Source: Nocardia fusca NBRC 14340
Lineage (GTDB): Bacteria > Actinomycetota > Actinomycetes > Mycobacteriales > Mycobacteriaceae
DNA: 64,000 nucleotides
Assembly (NCBI RefSeq): GCF_001618425.1
Contig: NZ_BDCU01000022.1
Coordinates: 186,001 to 250,000, forward strand
Direction: 5' to 3'
Numbering within the stretch: position 1 is the first letter of the stretch; every line of letters starts with the position of its first letter. The notes beneath the pieces were generated by a model that saw only the letters and a program-made list of their open reading frames with translations, did not search any database and had not been told where the DNA came from. Below are positions 1 to 9,960 of the stretch, piece by piece. A program made the translations under genes and the position numbers.

Positions 1-717
1 GTCCGGGTCGTCGGGATCCCGGTCGCGGACCGCGACAGTCGCGCCCAGGACACCATTGAGACCCTCGGTGGTGTTGAGCGTGAAATGCCGGGAATCGCCC
101 TCGGCCACATGCCGCAGGAAGACGCCGGCCAGGCAATCGGCCTGCTGTTCGGTGACCAGCCCCGGGGAGTCCTCGGTCGCGATCCCGGCGGGTATCTGCA
201 GGGCGTGCCCGTATTCGTGGGCGAGCACCATCACCACGGCCATTTCGCCGAACTGCTCGACCAGTTCCGGCAGCAGTACACCGCGGTCCCAGCCGATGGT
301 CTCGTCCGTTCCGCAATAGGCGGCGTTCACCAGTTCGTGGGTGCTGACCGTGCAGAACTCGACCGAGTCGCGTTCGGGGGCGGTGGCGTCCCAGGAGATG
401 AGTTGCGATACCGGCCGGAACTCGCCCGGGAAGGTGGCCGAATAGTTCTCCGTCCAGAATTCCTCGATATCGGCGACCGCGTTGAGCGCGAGCCGGTCCA
501 TCTCGCCGCCGTCACCGTTTTCGGCCTGCCGGTCGGTGTCGGGTACGCCCTCCCGGGGACCGCTGGGCCCCGTGCTGGTCGTGGCCCCCGTGATCTGCCA
601 CGGGTTCTCGGCCTCCCGCTGCGTCGACTTCGCCTGCGAGCACGCCGACAGCGCCGAAACCGTCAATACCGCCGCCGCTACCGCGACGACCAGCCGTGAC
701 CACCGTGTCCTGGCCAT
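1..717 (-). CDS. Neutral zinc metallopeptidase lipoprotein, C-terminus cut by window edge
   Basis: 239 residues are visible and the frame runs off the left edge, so the C-terminus is missing. The N-terminus has basic residues, a hydrophobic stretch and a lipobox LSAC, with the acylated Cys at residue 26, so it should be an exported lipoprotein. A linker rich in Ser, Thr, Gly and Pro follows. The zinc motif HEYGH lies near residue 168, inside a helix reading VMVLAHEYGHALQ, followed by a QQAD motif as in the putative neutral zinc metallopeptidases related to YpfJ. The family usually places further ligands C-terminal to HExxH, and these may lie outside the window. The substrate is unknown. The gene is divergent from the HPr-like gene, with 217 nt between starts. 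Confidence 0.85.
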   Translation of the reverse strand, partial: MARTRWSRLVVAVAAAVLTVSALSACSQAKSTQREAENPWQITGATTSTGPSGPREGVPDTDRQAENGDGGEMDRLALNAVADIEEFWTENYSATFPGEFRPVSQLISWDATAPERDSVEFCTVSTHELVNAAYCGTDETIGWDRGVLLPELVEQFGEMAVVMVLAHEYGHALQIPAGIATEDSPGLVTEQQADCLAGVFLRHVAEGDSRHFTLNTTEGLNGVLGATVAVRDRDPDDPD

Positions 718-934
718 TTCCGCCTCCCCGTTCCCGACCGGACCCGCGGGCCCGGCGCCGCCCGATCGCGATACCGCCGCGACCGCGCCGAGGAATATCG
801 AATCACAAGGCGGGCAACGGCGTACAGCGCAGAAGGCGGGCGGATCGTTCACTCTGCGGTACAGGAGTCGGCGGGACGGCCGTCGGCACTCGGTCCTGTC
901 CTACGCTGAACTCCATCCGTCCCGAGGAGGTCTG

Positions 935-1276
935 GTGTACATCGAGGAATTCCGCTCGCCCGGCCCGTTGACGGCCGCGGCCGCCGAGGAACTGGCCTTC
1001 TGCCTACCGGGCGGTACCTCGCAGGTCACCGTCGCCGCCAACGACCGCTCGGTGAACCTGCCGGTACTCCCTTGGTGCTGGTCCGAGCTCGGGATCGGAA
1101 AGGACACCCGGGTGACGATCACCGCGCAGGGCGGTTACCGCCCGGCCGATCTCGAGGACCGCCGAGCGCTGGAGGAACTCGTCACCCGGTTCCGGGCCCT
1201 GACCGCTCCGGACGCCGGTCAGACGCCGAAGACCCGCTCCACCACAGCCCTGGCCCGGCGGGTGATCCGCAGGTAG
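935..1276 (+). CDS. HPr-like protein lacking the phosphorylatable histidine
   Basis: 113 residues from a GTG start with AGGAGG about 4 nt upstream; no other start codon fits. Residues 1-95 follow the HPr pattern: an N-terminal strand and loop, an Ala-rich helix, [12 protein letters not shown], then a strand and a final helix ALEELVTRF. Where HPr has GLHARPAA, with the phosphoryl His, this protein has GPLTAAAA; where HPr has KSI around the regulatory Ser46, it has PVL. It therefore cannot act as a normal PTS phosphocarrier. The last 19 codons overlap the 3' end of glnE on the other strand by 58 nt and probably encode only a tail. The HPr assignment is mine from pattern and is moderately sure; the function is unknown. 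Confidence 0.7.
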   Translation: MYIEEFRSPGPLTAAAAEELAFCLPGGTSQVTVAANDRSVNLPVLPWCWSELGIGKDTRVTITAQGGYRPADLEDRRALEELVTRFRALTAPDAGQTPKTRSTTALARRVIRR

Positions 1277-4230
1277 TTGTCGAGGAACTCACCGCCGTCG
1301 TGGGTGGGCCAGCCCGCCACCCGGGCCACCGCAGACAGGGTGGTGCCCGGACCGGGCAACTGGTCGGAGGGTTTACCGCGCACCAGGACCAGCGCGTTGC
1401 GGGCCGCGGTCGCGGTGAGCCAGGACTGACGCAGCAGGTCGGTGTCCATCGGGCTCAGCAGCTCCGCCTGTTCGATCACATCGAGCGATTCCAGCGTCGA
1501 GGTGTTGTGCAGTGCCGGGATCTCGTGCGCGTGCCGCAATTGCAGCAGCTGTACGGTCCATTCGATATCGGCGAGGCCACCGCGACCCAGTTTGGTGTGG
1601 GTGGCCGGGTCGGCGCCGCGGGGCAGCCGTTCGGAATCGACTCGGGCCTTGATGCGGCGGATCTCGCGGACCGCGTCGGCGGAGACACCGCCCGCCGGGT
1701 AGCGCACCCCATCGATCGTGTGCAGGAAACGCAGGCCCAGCTGCTGATCACCGGCGACCTGGTGGGCGCGCAGCAGCGCCTGGACCTCCCACGGCTGCGC
1801 CCACTGGCGGTAGTAGGCGTCGTAGGCGGCCAGGGTGCGCACGAGCGCGCCACTGCGCCCCTCCGGCCGCAGGCCCGCATCGACCTGCAGCGGCGGATCG
1901 GTGCTGGGGGCGCCGAGCAGTTTCTGCACCTGCTCGGCGATACTGTTGGCCCATTTCACGGCGACGTGCTCGTCCTCGCCGGGCCGCGGATCGCAGACGA
2001 ACAGCACATCGGCATCGGAGCCGTAGCCGAGTTCCCGGCCGCCCAGCCGGCCCATCCCGATCACCGCGAAATCGGCGGGCGCGGGCGCGCCGCGTTCGGC
2101 GACGCTGGCCCGGATCACCGCGCGCAACGATGCCTCGAGCACCGCCACCCACACCGCGGACAGGGCGGCACAGACCTGCGGCACGTCCAGCAGGCCCAGC
2201 AGATCCGCCGACGCCACCCGGGCGAGTTCGTGCCGGCGCAGCGAACGGGCGGTGGCCACGGCCCGCCTGGGGTCGGTATAGCGGTCGGCGGCGGTGAGGA
2301 TGCCGCCTGCCACCTCGACCGGCTCGGTGCGCAGCAGTAGCGGTCCGTGCGGACCGTCGGCGTACATGCGGATGGTTTCGGGGGCGTTGATCAGCAGGTC
2401 CGGGAGATATGCCGAGGAACCCAGCACCATCATCAGCCGCTGCCCGACCGCGCCCTCGTCGCGCAGCACCCGCAGATACCAGTCCTGATCCACCAGCCCT
2501 TCCGACACCCGCCGGTAGGCGAGCAGCCCGGCGTCGGGGTCGGGAGTCTCCCCCAGCCACTCCAGCAGGGTCGGCAGGAGTACCGCTTGGATCCGGCCCT
2601 TGCGCGAGACGCCGCTGGTCAGTGCGCGCAAATGGCTGAGCGCGTGCTCGGGCGCGGCATACCCGAGCGCGGCGAGCTGCCGGACGGCGGCGTCCGGGCT
2701 CAGGCGCAGCGCGTCGGAGTCCAGCCGGGCCACCGATTCCAGCAGCGGCCGGTAGAAGAGTTTGGTGTGCAACCGGCGGATCCGGCCCGTCTGCCGCCGC
2801 AGCTCGGCCTGCAATACTCCCGCGGCATCATGTCTACCGTCCGGGCGGATATGCGCGGCGCGGGCAAGCCAGCGCATACCTTCCTCGTCATCGGCGGCGG
2901 GCAGCGTATGGGTGCGTTTGAGCCGCTGCAACTGCAGCCGATGTTCGAGCAGCCGCAGGAATTCGTAGGAGGCCGTGAGATTGGCGGCGTCCTCCCGGCC
3001 CACATATCCGCGCGCGGCGAGCGCCGCGAGGGCTTCCACAGTGCCCTGGACGTGCAGTTTCGGATCGACCCGGCCGTGCACGAGTTGCAGCAGCTGCACC
3101 GCGAACTCCACATCACGCAGGCTGCCGCTGCCGAGTTTGAGTTCGCGCTCGCGCAGGTCGGCGGGCACGAGGTCCTCCACCCGGCGGCGCATCGCCTGCA
3201 CATCCGGGACGAAGTCCGGCCGCTCGGAGGCCGTCCACACCAGCGCGTCGGTGGCCGACCGGTACTGTTCGCCGAGTTCCAGATCGCCGGTCATCGGCCG
3301 GGCCTTGAGCAGCGCCTGGAACTCCCAGGTCCGCGCCCAGCGCTGGTAGTAGGCCAGATGGGAATCGAGCGTGCGCACCAGGGCACCGGCCTTGCCCTCG
3401 GGCCGCAGCGCGGCGTCGACCTCGAAGAAGGCCGAGGAACCCACGGTCATCAGTTCGGCGGCCAGGCGGGTGGCGACGGCATCGGCGGGTTCGGCGACGA
3501 AGACGATATCGACATCGCTGACGTAGTTGAGTTCGCACGCGCCGCTCTTGCCCATGGCGATCACAGCGAGCCGCACCGGGCACGGCTCGTCGCGGCACAC
3601 CCGGGCCACCGCGACCGCCAGCGCGGCGGTGAGCGCGGCGTCGGCGAGTGCGGTGAGCTGGCGGCCCACCAGCTCGTAGGGGATCACCGGCTCGTCCTCG
3701 ACGGTGGCGGCCAGATCGACGGCGGCCAGCAGCATGAGCTGATCGCGGTAGCGCTTGCGCAGCGCCGCGACCACTTCCGGCCCGGAAGTGGTGGCCCGGT
3801 ACAGCATCGGAGCGGCATTGGGTCCGGACTCCGGTTCGCCGCCGACGACCGCGAGCAGATCGTCGATCAGCTCGTCGCGGTCGGGCAGTTCCTCCCGGCG
3901 CAGCAGCACCCAGGCCCCCGGATCGGCCACCAGATGATCGCCGAGTGCGGTGGAGGAACCGAGCAGCGCGAACAATCGACCGCGCAGCATCGTCTCGGCC
4001 CGGATCGCCGAATCCAGCTCGGCCCAGTCGTTCCCGAGCGCCTCGGACAATCTGATCAGCGTGTTCAGCGCGAGGTCGGCGTCCGGTGACCGCGACAGCG
4101 ACCACAGCACGGGAATGCTCTCGATGTTGTCCCAGCCGAGCGTTTTCAGCGAGTCGGCGGCCGACGGTTCGAGCAATCCCAGGCGGCCGACGCCGGGGAC
4201 GGCGGACCGGGCGGACGGTGGGCGGACCAT
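1219..4230 (-). CDS. glnE: Bifunctional glutamine synthetase adenylyltransferase/adenylyl-removing enzyme
   Basis: 1003 residues from the ATG at 4230; a longer reading is possible but lacks family resemblance. GlnE attaches AMP to, and removes it from, the regulatory Tyr of type I glutamine synthetase in response to nitrogen status. It has the two expected nucleotidyltransferase domains: an N-terminal (deadenylylating) one with SDVDIVF near residues 238-244, and a C-terminal (adenylylating) one with GSDADVLF near residue 738, each preceded by a GMG motif. The length matches actinobacterial GlnE (about 1000). It lies 248 nt downstream of glnA2 on the same strand, as in the Rv2221c-Rv2222c pair of M. 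tuberculosis. The 3' end overlaps the convergent HPr-like gene. Confidence 0.97.
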   Translation of the reverse strand: MVRPPSARSAVPGVGRLGLLEPSAADSLKTLGWDNIESIPVLWSLSRSPDADLALNTLIRLSEALGNDWAELDSAIRAETMLRGRLFALLGSSTALGDHLVADPGAWVLLRREELPDRDELIDDLLAVVGGEPESGPNAAPMLYRATTSGPEVVAALRKRYRDQLMLLAAVDLAATVEDEPVIPYELVGRQLTALADAALTAALAVAVARVCRDEPCPVRLAVIAMGKSGACELNYVSDVDIVFVAEPADAVATRLAAELMTVGSSAFFEVDAALRPEGKAGALVRTLDSHLAYYQRWARTWEFQALLKARPMTGDLELGEQYRSATDALVWTASERPDFVPDVQAMRRRVEDLVPADLRERELKLGSGSLRDVEFAVQLLQLVHGRVDPKLHVQGTVEALAALAARGYVGREDAANLTASYEFLRLLEHRLQLQRLKRTHTLPAADDEEGMRWLARAAHIRPDGRHDAAGVLQAELRRQTGRIRRLHTKLFYRPLLESVARLDSDALRLSPDAAVRQLAALGYAAPEHALSHLRALTSGVSRKGRIQAVLLPTLLEWLGETPDPDAGLLAYRRVSEGLVDQDWYLRVLRDEGAVGQRLMMVLGSSAYLPDLLINAPETIRMYADGPHGPLLLRTEPVEVAGGILTAADRYTDPRRAVATARSLRRHELARVASADLLGLLDVPQVCAALSAVWVAVLEASLRAVIRASVAERGAPAPADFAVIGMGRLGGRELGYGSDADVLFVCDPRPGEDEHVAVKWANSIAEQVQKLLGAPSTDPPLQVDAGLRPEGRSGALVRTLAAYDAYYRQWAQPWEVQALLRAHQVAGDQQLGLRFLHTIDGVRYPAGGVSADAVREIRRIKARVDSERLPRGADPATHTKLGRGGLADIEWTVQLLQLRHAHEIPALHNTSTLESLDVIEQAELLSPMDTDLLRQSWLTATAARNALVLVRGKPSDQLPGPGTTLSAVARVAGWPTHDGGEFLDNYLRITRRARAVVERVFGV

Positions 4231-4319
4231 GAGCTCAAGGTACCGACAACCGGGCACGAAAGGTGCCGGACCCCGCGGTCGCGTGGGGGCGCCGGCCACA
4301 CCGACGCGGAGTCACGGAA

Positions 4320-4346
4320 CCGGCCGGCCCAGGGCGGGCCGACCGG
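4320..4346 (-). terminator. GC-rich stem-loop between glnA2 and glnE
   Basis: An 11-bp inverted repeat with one mismatch (CCGGCCGGCCC / GGGCCGACCGG) encloses a 5-nt loop, about 130 nt after the glnA2 stop. There is no T-run. It could end or attenuate glnA2 transcripts before glnE. Otherwise the 248-nt gap shows nothing I recognise. Confidence 0.45.
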
Positions 4347-4478
4347 CTACCGGACCGAGCAAGGCCGTGACCGTCCCCGGCCGAACCGCGGTGCCACCGG
4401 CCTCCTCGTCGACGCCGCCGCCCCGAGCGGATCGCGGGGTCTCCCGCCCGCCGGGGCGCCGGGCGTACGAAGAAGAGA

Positions 4479-5816
4479 TCAGAGACCGAGGTATTCGCGC
4501 AGCTCGAACGGTGTCACCTGGGCACGGTAATCCGACCATTCCCGACGCTTGTTGCGCAGGAAGAAGTCGAACACGTGCTCACCGAGCGTTTCGGCGACCA
4601 GCTCCGAGCGCTCCATCGCGTGCAATGCCTCGTCCAGGGTGCCGGGCAGTTCCTTGAACCCCATGGCACGCCGTTCGGCGGCGGTGAGCGACCAGACGTC
4701 GTCCTCGGCCTCCGGCGGCAGCGTGTAGCCCTTCTCGACACCGCGCAGACCGGCCGCGAGCAGCACCGCGAAGGTCAGGTACGGGTTGCAGGCGGAATCG
4801 GGGCTGCGGATCTCGACGCGCCGCGACGACGCTTTGTTCGGGGTGTACATGGGCACCCGGACCAGCGCCGAACGGTTGGACCGGCCCCACGAGGCCGCGG
4901 TCGGCGCCTCGCCGCCGTGGATGAGCCGCTTGTAGGAGTTCACCCACTGGTTGGTGATGGCACTGATCTCGTGCGCGTGTTCGAGGATGCCCGCGATGAA
5001 GGCGCGTGCCGTCGCGGACAGGTTGTCCGGGTCGTCCGGATCGGAGAACGCGTTCGCCTCGCCCTCGAACAGGCTCATATGCGTGTGCATGGCCGAACCC
5101 GGGTACTGGGCGAACGGTTTGGGCATGAACGTGGCGCGCACGCCCTCGTCGATGGCCACTTCCTTGATCAGATAGCGGAAGGTCATCACATTGTCGGCCA
5201 TCGACAGGGCGTCGGCGTAGCGCAGGTCGATCTCCTGCTGGCCGGGCGCGCCCTCATGGTGGCTGAACTCCACCGAGATACCCATGGATTCGAGCGCGTC
5301 GATGGCGTGGCGCCGGAAGTTCGGCGCGGAATCGTGGACCGCCTGGTCGAAGAAGCCGCCGGTGTCGGCGGGGACCGGGTCGACGCCGTCGGGCTGGTTC
5401 TTCAGCAGGAAGAACTCGATCTCCGGATGCACATAGCAGCTGAAGCCGACATCCCCCGCCTTGTTGAGCTGACGCCGCAGCACATGGCGCGGATCGGCCC
5501 ACGACGGCGACCCGTCGGGCATGGTGATATCGCAGAACATCCGGGCGGAATGCTGGTGGCCTTTACTGGAGGACCACGGCAGCACCTGGAAGGTCGACGG
5601 ATCGGGCCGAGCCACCATATCGGCCTCGGAGATCCGGGCGAACCCTTCGATCGCCGACCCGTCGAATCCGATGCCCTCTTCGAATGCTCCCTCGAGCTCG
5701 GCGGGCGCGATGGCGACGGACTTCAGATAGCCCAGTACGTCGGTGAACCAGAGACGTACGAAGCGGATATCCCGCTCTTCGAGCGTCCGCAGCACGAATT
5801 CCTTCTGGCGATCCAT
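4479..5816 (-). CDS. glnA2: Type I glutamine synthetase, GlnA2 class
   Basis: 445 residues from the ATG giving MDRQKEFVLRTLEER, matching the mycobacterial GlnA2 start; an ATG six codons upstream is less likely. It catalyses ATP-dependent amidation of glutamate, or of a related amine acceptor in some actinobacterial GlnA paralogues. Family marks include GFDGSAIEGF after a beta-grasp N-terminus, the MHTHMSLF block and the NPYLTFA block. The segment where adenylylatable enzymes carry NLYELPPE reads KGYTLPPE, so control by GlnE is doubtful, as in the GS-I-alpha group. It sits upstream of glnE on the same strand. The length equals that of Rv2222c to within a residue. Confidence 0.93.
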   Translation of the reverse strand: MDRQKEFVLRTLEERDIRFVRLWFTDVLGYLKSVAIAPAELEGAFEEGIGFDGSAIEGFARISEADMVARPDPSTFQVLPWSSSKGHQHSARMFCDITMPDGSPSWADPRHVLRRQLNKAGDVGFSCYVHPEIEFFLLKNQPDGVDPVPADTGGFFDQAVHDSAPNFRRHAIDALESMGISVEFSHHEGAPGQQEIDLRYADALSMADNVMTFRYLIKEVAIDEGVRATFMPKPFAQYPGSAMHTHMSLFEGEANAFSDPDDPDNLSATARAFIAGILEHAHEISAITNQWVNSYKRLIHGGEAPTAASWGRSNRSALVRVPMYTPNKASSRRVEIRSPDSACNPYLTFAVLLAAGLRGVEKGYTLPPEAEDDVWSLTAAERRAMGFKELPGTLDEALHAMERSELVAETLGEHVFDFFLRNKRREWSDYRAQVTPFELREYLGL

Positions 5817-5880
5817 GACCGCGAGAGTAGGCACCCGGCGTTAAATCCGTGTTACATGACGCGCTGCGCTGTGTGTCGGA

Positions 5881-7431
5881 TCAACAGCGTAGGCCCTCGG
5901 CGGGGGGCTCGAGGTCCACCAGGTAGCGCACGACCGCATCGTCCACGCAGGTGGAGCCGCCGTTGAAGACCACCGTGTGGCTGTCGCCCTCATGGGTGAT
6001 CAGTGCCGCACCGAGCTGGTCGGCGAGGTCGACGCCCGCCTGGTACGGCGTGGCCGGATCGCCGGTGGTGGACACCACCACCAGCCGGGGCAGCCCCTCG
6101 ACGGAGATATCGTGCGGCCGGCTGGTGTTCGGCACCGGCCACTGCGCGCACAGTTCCAGCGGCGCCGCTCCGGTGCCACGGCCGTCGTCCAGGAACGGGG
6201 CGGCCCGGCGGTATTCGGTGTCCTGCCGGCCGGCGACCGCGCGATCGGTGACCCGCGGGTCGTCCACACAGCGGATCGCGTCGAAGGCGTCGGTGAGATT
6301 GCTGTAGGTGCCGTCGTCGCGGCGGCCGTTGTACATATCGGCGAGCTGTAGCAGCGTATCGCCGCGACCCTGGGCCAACTCGGTGAGCCCGATGGTGAGC
6401 ACCGGCCAGAAATCGTCCCCGTACAGGGTCTGCTGTACACCGGTGATCGCGTCGTCGTAGCCGAGGCCGCGGGGATCGGTGGTGGCGGCAGGTGCGTTCC
6501 ACAGCGGATCCACCAGGGCACGGAACCGTGGCACCGCCTGCGCCGGATCGGTACCGAGCGGGCACTCCGGCGACCGGCCGCAGTCCGCGGCGTAGGCGTC
6601 GAAGGCCTTCTGGAAACCCGCTGCCTGGCGTAGCGATTCGGCGACCGGGTCCTGCGAGGGATCGATGGCGCCGTCGAGGACCATGGCACGGACATTGCCC
6701 GGGAACTTCTCCGCGTACGCGCTACCCAGCCGGGTGCCGTAGGAGTAGCCGAGATAGGTCAGCTTCCGATCGCCCAGTACCGCCCGCATGATGTCCATAT
6801 CCTGGACCACCTCGCGGGTGCCGACATGGGCGAGGAATTCCGTACCGGTGCGGGCCACGCAGCGGTCGGCGTATTCCCGGTTCTCGGTCTCGGCCTCGGC
6901 GATCCCCTCCGGCGAATTGGGCGTCGGGGGTTCGGCCCGTTCGGCATCGGCTTCCGGTGGAGTCAGGCAGTCGACCGCGGGCGTGGAGGCGCCGACCCCG
7001 CGCGGATCGAACCCCACCCGATCGAACCGATCGGCCAGCTCGGTCCCCCCGGCCAGCATCACCGTGGACAGCCCGGACATACCCGGACCGCCCGGGTTGA
7101 TCAGCACCGAACCGATCTTGTCTCCGGTCGCGCGCATCCTGGACACCGCGAGCCGCGCGGTCGGGCCGGCGGGGTCGGCGTAGTCGACGGGTACCTCGAT
7201 CCGGGCGCACTGCGCCGCGGGCGGCAGCGCTTCGCCCGGGTCGGTGTAGCCGGCACACGACTCCCAGGCCGGTATCTGGCCGTAGAAACGACTCAGCTCG
7301 GCGGGGATCGGCGCGGGCTGGTCCGGTTGTTCCCGGGCCCCGCCCGCGCATCCCGCGAGCAGCACCGTCGCCGCAGTCAGCACCGCCAGCACACCCGCCG
7401 GCACTCCACACCCGCTCCGCACCGCCGCCAT
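5881..7431 (-). CDS. caeA: Exported alpha/beta-hydrolase of the CaeA/Hip1 tripeptidyl-aminopeptidase type
   Basis: 516 residues from the ATG at 7431; upstream in-frame starts add a Pro-Gly stretch before the signal peptide. The signal peptide ends in a lipobox LLAGC, so it is a predicted cell-envelope lipoprotein. NPGGPG is the oxyanion region, GYSYGT carries the nucleophilic Ser, and a C-terminal TAP-like domain contains GDPATPY and GDSHTVVF with the Asp and His. M. tuberculosis has two tandem copies here (Rv2223c, Rv2224c), the latter cleaving the chaperone GroEL2; only one copy is present here. It is divergent from panB, with a 145-nt promoter region between. Substrate specificity cannot be read from the sequence. 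Confidence 0.88.
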   Translation of the reverse strand: MAAVRSGCGVPAGVLAVLTAATVLLAGCAGGAREQPDQPAPIPAELSRFYGQIPAWESCAGYTDPGEALPPAAQCARIEVPVDYADPAGPTARLAVSRMRATGDKIGSVLINPGGPGMSGLSTVMLAGGTELADRFDRVGFDPRGVGASTPAVDCLTPPEADAERAEPPTPNSPEGIAEAETENREYADRCVARTGTEFLAHVGTREVVQDMDIMRAVLGDRKLTYLGYSYGTRLGSAYAEKFPGNVRAMVLDGAIDPSQDPVAESLRQAAGFQKAFDAYAADCGRSPECPLGTDPAQAVPRFRALVDPLWNAPAATTDPRGLGYDDAITGVQQTLYGDDFWPVLTIGLTELAQGRGDTLLQLADMYNGRRDDGTYSNLTDAFDAIRCVDDPRVTDRAVAGRQDTEYRRAAPFLDDGRGTGAAPLELCAQWPVPNTSRPHDISVEGLPRLVVVSTTGDPATPYQAGVDLADQLGAALITHEGDSHTVVFNGGSTCVDDAVVRYLVDLEPPAEGLRC

Positions 7432-7576
7432 GCTAGCGGGACCGGGCCCGGGTCCCGGGGATGTGACCAACCGCACCTGGTCGCGGGCTTAATTCGGGCT
7501 CGGCCGCGGGTGCACACTGGAGGGCGTCAACCAGACCCGGGGACCCGATCAGGGCCTCGAGGAGACGAAAGGGACG

Positions 7577-8452
7577 ATGATGTCCGAATCATCAGGCACG
7601 CCCGATTCCACATCGGAAACACCCGCCTACGGTGCCGCCGCGGCGGCGAAACCGGCCCGGCGACCCACCCGCGTCCAGCATCTGCAACAGATGAAGGCGA
7701 CCGGTGAACGCTGGGCGATGCTCACCGCTTACGACTACTCCAGCGCCCGCCTCTTCGACGAGGCCGGCATTCCCGTACTGCTGATCGGCGATTCGGCCGC
7801 CAATGTGGTGTACGGATACGAGACCACCGTGCCCATCACCACCGATGAACTGATTCCGCTGGTGCGGGGCGTGGTGCGGGGCGCCCCGCACGCCCTGGTG
7901 GTGGCAGACCTGCCGTTCGGTACCTACGAGAGCTCCCCCGAGCAGGCCCTCGCCACCGCCACCCGGTTCATGAAGGAGGGCGGCGCGCACGCGGTGAAAC
8001 TGGAGGGCGGCGAACGCGTCGCCGACCAGATCAGGAAGCTCACCGCCGCCGGTATACCGGTGATGGCGCATATCGGCTTCACCCCGCAGAGCGTCAACAC
8101 CCTGGGTGGCTATCGCGTCCAGGGCCGCGGGGCGGGCGCCGAGGGGCTGCTCGCCGACGCGATCGCGGTCCAGGCCGCGGGCGCGTTCTCGGTGGTGATG
8201 GAAATGGTCCCGGCCGAGGTGGCGGGTCAGGTCACCCGCAAGCTCACCATCCCCACCGTCGGCATCGGCGCCGGTGCGGACTGCGACGCCCAGGTGCTGG
8301 TCTGGCAGGACATGGCCGGGTTCACCAGCGGGAAGACCGCGAAGTTCGTGAAACGGTTCGCCGCGGTCGGCGACGAACTGCGCGGGGCGGCCGCCGCCTA
8401 CGCCGAGGAGGTACGCCGCGGCACGTTCCCGGGTCCGGAACACAGTTTCTGA
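7577..8452 (+). CDS. panB: 3-methyl-2-oxobutanoate hydroxymethyltransferase
   Basis: 291 residues. PanB transfers the hydroxymethyl group of methylene-tetrahydrofolate to alpha-ketoisovalerate, giving ketopantoate, the first step of pantothenate and CoA synthesis. The TIM-barrel motifs are clear: [10 protein letters not shown] near residue 48, [21 protein letters not shown], a metal-binding Asp/Glu set including KLEGG, and [18 protein letters not shown]. An N-terminal extension of about 32 residues rich in Ser, Thr and Ala precedes the core, as in other mycolata. GAGGAG lies 13 nt before the first of two tandem ATG codons. The position divergent from the CaeA-type hydrolase matches Rv2225. 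Confidence 0.97.
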   Translation: MMSESSGTPDSTSETPAYGAAAAAKPARRPTRVQHLQQMKATGERWAMLTAYDYSSARLFDEAGIPVLLIGDSAANVVYGYETTVPITTDELIPLVRGVVRGAPHALVVADLPFGTYESSPEQALATATRFMKEGGAHAVKLEGGERVADQIRKLTAAGIPVMAHIGFTPQSVNTLGGYRVQGRGAGAEGLLADAIAVQAAGAFSVVMEMVPAEVAGQVTRKLTIPTVGIGAGADCDAQVLVWQDMAGFTSGKTAKFVKRFAAVGDELRGAAAAYAEEVRRGTFPGPEHSF

Positions 8453-8542
8453 CCCCGGTCCGGGCTCGTGAAGGGTCCCCACTCCGGCGCGGGATGGCAA
8501 ACTCGGTGTCGACGGTTTCGACTCTCGAGTTCTGAGGTACTG

Positions 8543-8989
8543 ATGCGGCGACGCGCTTGGACAACACGGGGTGCCCTCACGGTGGCGGGAGTGTGCGGGG
8601 CGGTGCTGCTCACCGCGTGCGGCGGTGTGCAGACAGGTTCGGAGGACACTTCTCCGGCCGCCTCCACTTCTTCCGCCACCACCTCGGCGACCACGAGCAG
8701 CGCCGCACCCGCCACCCCGCTCGAGGTCTCCGACAAGGCGGCCCAGAACCTGTGCGACATGATGCGCCCCGAGCTGTCCAACTGGCGGGTCCAGGGCCCG
8801 ACGCTGGGCCGGATCGGCCTCAACGCCATGGTCCACGAATGGGCGCTCACCAACGGCGGGATCAACGCCCAGGTCCTGGCCGACAAGGCCGTGGTGGACC
8901 GGGTGACCCTCGAGGCCTGCTCCGATGTGCACGACGAGGCCGTCCGGGCGCTCGAACTTCCCGACCTGGCCTCCGGCCTGGCGTTCTGA
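8543..8989 (+). CDS. Small secreted lipoprotein of unknown function
   Basis: 148 residues. The N-terminus MRRRAW, a hydrophobic core and a lipobox LLTAC with Cys at residue 26 predict a lipoprotein. A flexible region of about 35 residues rich in Ser, Thr and Ala follows. The mature domain (about 60-148) is mostly helical and has two Cys, in NLCDMM and EACSDV, that could form a disulfide. Its TGA overlaps the ATG of pip (TGATG), so the two are probably co-translated. I do not recognise the family; the pattern resembles small actinobacterial lipoproteins annotated only as hypothetical. Confidence 0.85.
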   Translation: MRRRAWTTRGALTVAGVCGAVLLTACGGVQTGSEDTSPAASTSSATTSATTSSAAPATPLEVSDKAAQNLCDMMRPELSNWRVQGPTLGRIGLNAMVHEWALTNGGINAQVLADKAVVDRVTLEACSDVHDEAVRALELPDLASGLAF

Positions 8990-9960
8990 TGCCTCCGCTG
9001 TACCCGCCGATCGAACCCTACGAACGAGGCATGCTCGAGGTCGGCGACGGCCAGGCGGTGTACTGGGAGACCAGCGGTAATCCGGACGGGAAACCCGCGG
9101 TGTTCCTGCACGGCGGTCCGGGCGGCGGCACCACCCCGCACAACCGCCGGTTCTTCGACCCGGACCGCTACCGGATCGTGCTGCTGGATCAGCGCGGCTG
9201 CGGCCACTCGACCCCGCATATCGCCGACGGCGCCGACCTCTCGGTCAACACCACCGCGCATCTGATCGCCGATATCGAAGCGCTGCGCACCGCACTCGGT
9301 ATCGAGCGATGGCTGGTCTTCGGTGGTTCCTGGGGTTCGACCCTGGCGCTCGCCTACGCGCAGCGGTATCCGCAGCGGGTCACCGAACTCGTGCTGCGCG
9401 GGATATTCCTGCTGCGCCGCAAGGAGATCGACTGGTACTACAACGGCAGCGCCGGCTACGTCTACCCGGACGAGTGGGAGAAGTTCCTCGCCCCGGTGCC
9501 GGCGGCCCAACGCGGCGACGACCTGGTGGAGGCCTACCACCGGTTGTTCGAATCCGCGGATCCGGAGGTCGTCACCGCGGCGGCCCTCGCGTGGACCGCC
9601 TGGGAGGCCGCCACCAGTACGCTGCGCCCCGACCCCGAGCGAATGGCCGAAACCTCCGACAGCAGGTTCGCCCTCGCCTTCGCCCGGATCGAGAACCACT
9701 ACTTCCGGCACGGCGGCTTCCTCGACGAGGCCCAGCTGCTGCGCGATATCGATGCGATCACCCATATACCCGCCGTTATCGTGCAGGGCCGCCACGATAT
9801 CGTCTGCCCCGCGGTCAGCGCGTGGGATCTGCATCGCGCCTGGCCGGGGTCGCGCCTGCACCTCGTCGACGACGCCGCGCACTCCGCCGCCGAACCCGGT
9901 ATCACCCATCATCTGGTCGAGGCGACCGATACCTTCGCGGCGGTGGAACACCATGGCTGA
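8989..9960 (+). CDS. pip: Prolyl aminopeptidase (proline iminopeptidase), peptidase family S33
   Basis: 323 residues starting in the TGATG overlap with the upstream lipoprotein gene. The enzyme removes N-terminal proline from peptides, and the lack of a signal sequence points to the cytoplasm. It has the full family signature: HGGPGGG at 41-47 (oxyanion), LLDQRGCGHS near 65-74, the nucleophile elbow GGSWGS with Ser114, and a C-terminal GRHDIVCP (Asp) and DDAAHSA (His). The length is normal for the monomeric S33 group. The last 8 nt overlap the ATG of the CHAD gene, so three genes form one transcription unit. Confidence 0.95.
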   Translation: MPPLYPPIEPYERGMLEVGDGQAVYWETSGNPDGKPAVFLHGGPGGGTTPHNRRFFDPDRYRIVLLDQRGCGHSTPHIADGADLSVNTTAHLIADIEALRTALGIERWLVFGGSWGSTLALAYAQRYPQRVTELVLRGIFLLRRKEIDWYYNGSAGYVYPDEWEKFLAPVPAAQRGDDLVEAYHRLFESADPEVVTAAALAWTAWEAATSTLRPDPERMAETSDSRFALAFARIENHYFRHGGFLDEAQLLRDIDAITHIPAVIVQGRHDIVCPAVSAWDLHRAWPGSRLHLVDDAAHSAAEPGITHHLVEATDTFAAVEHHG

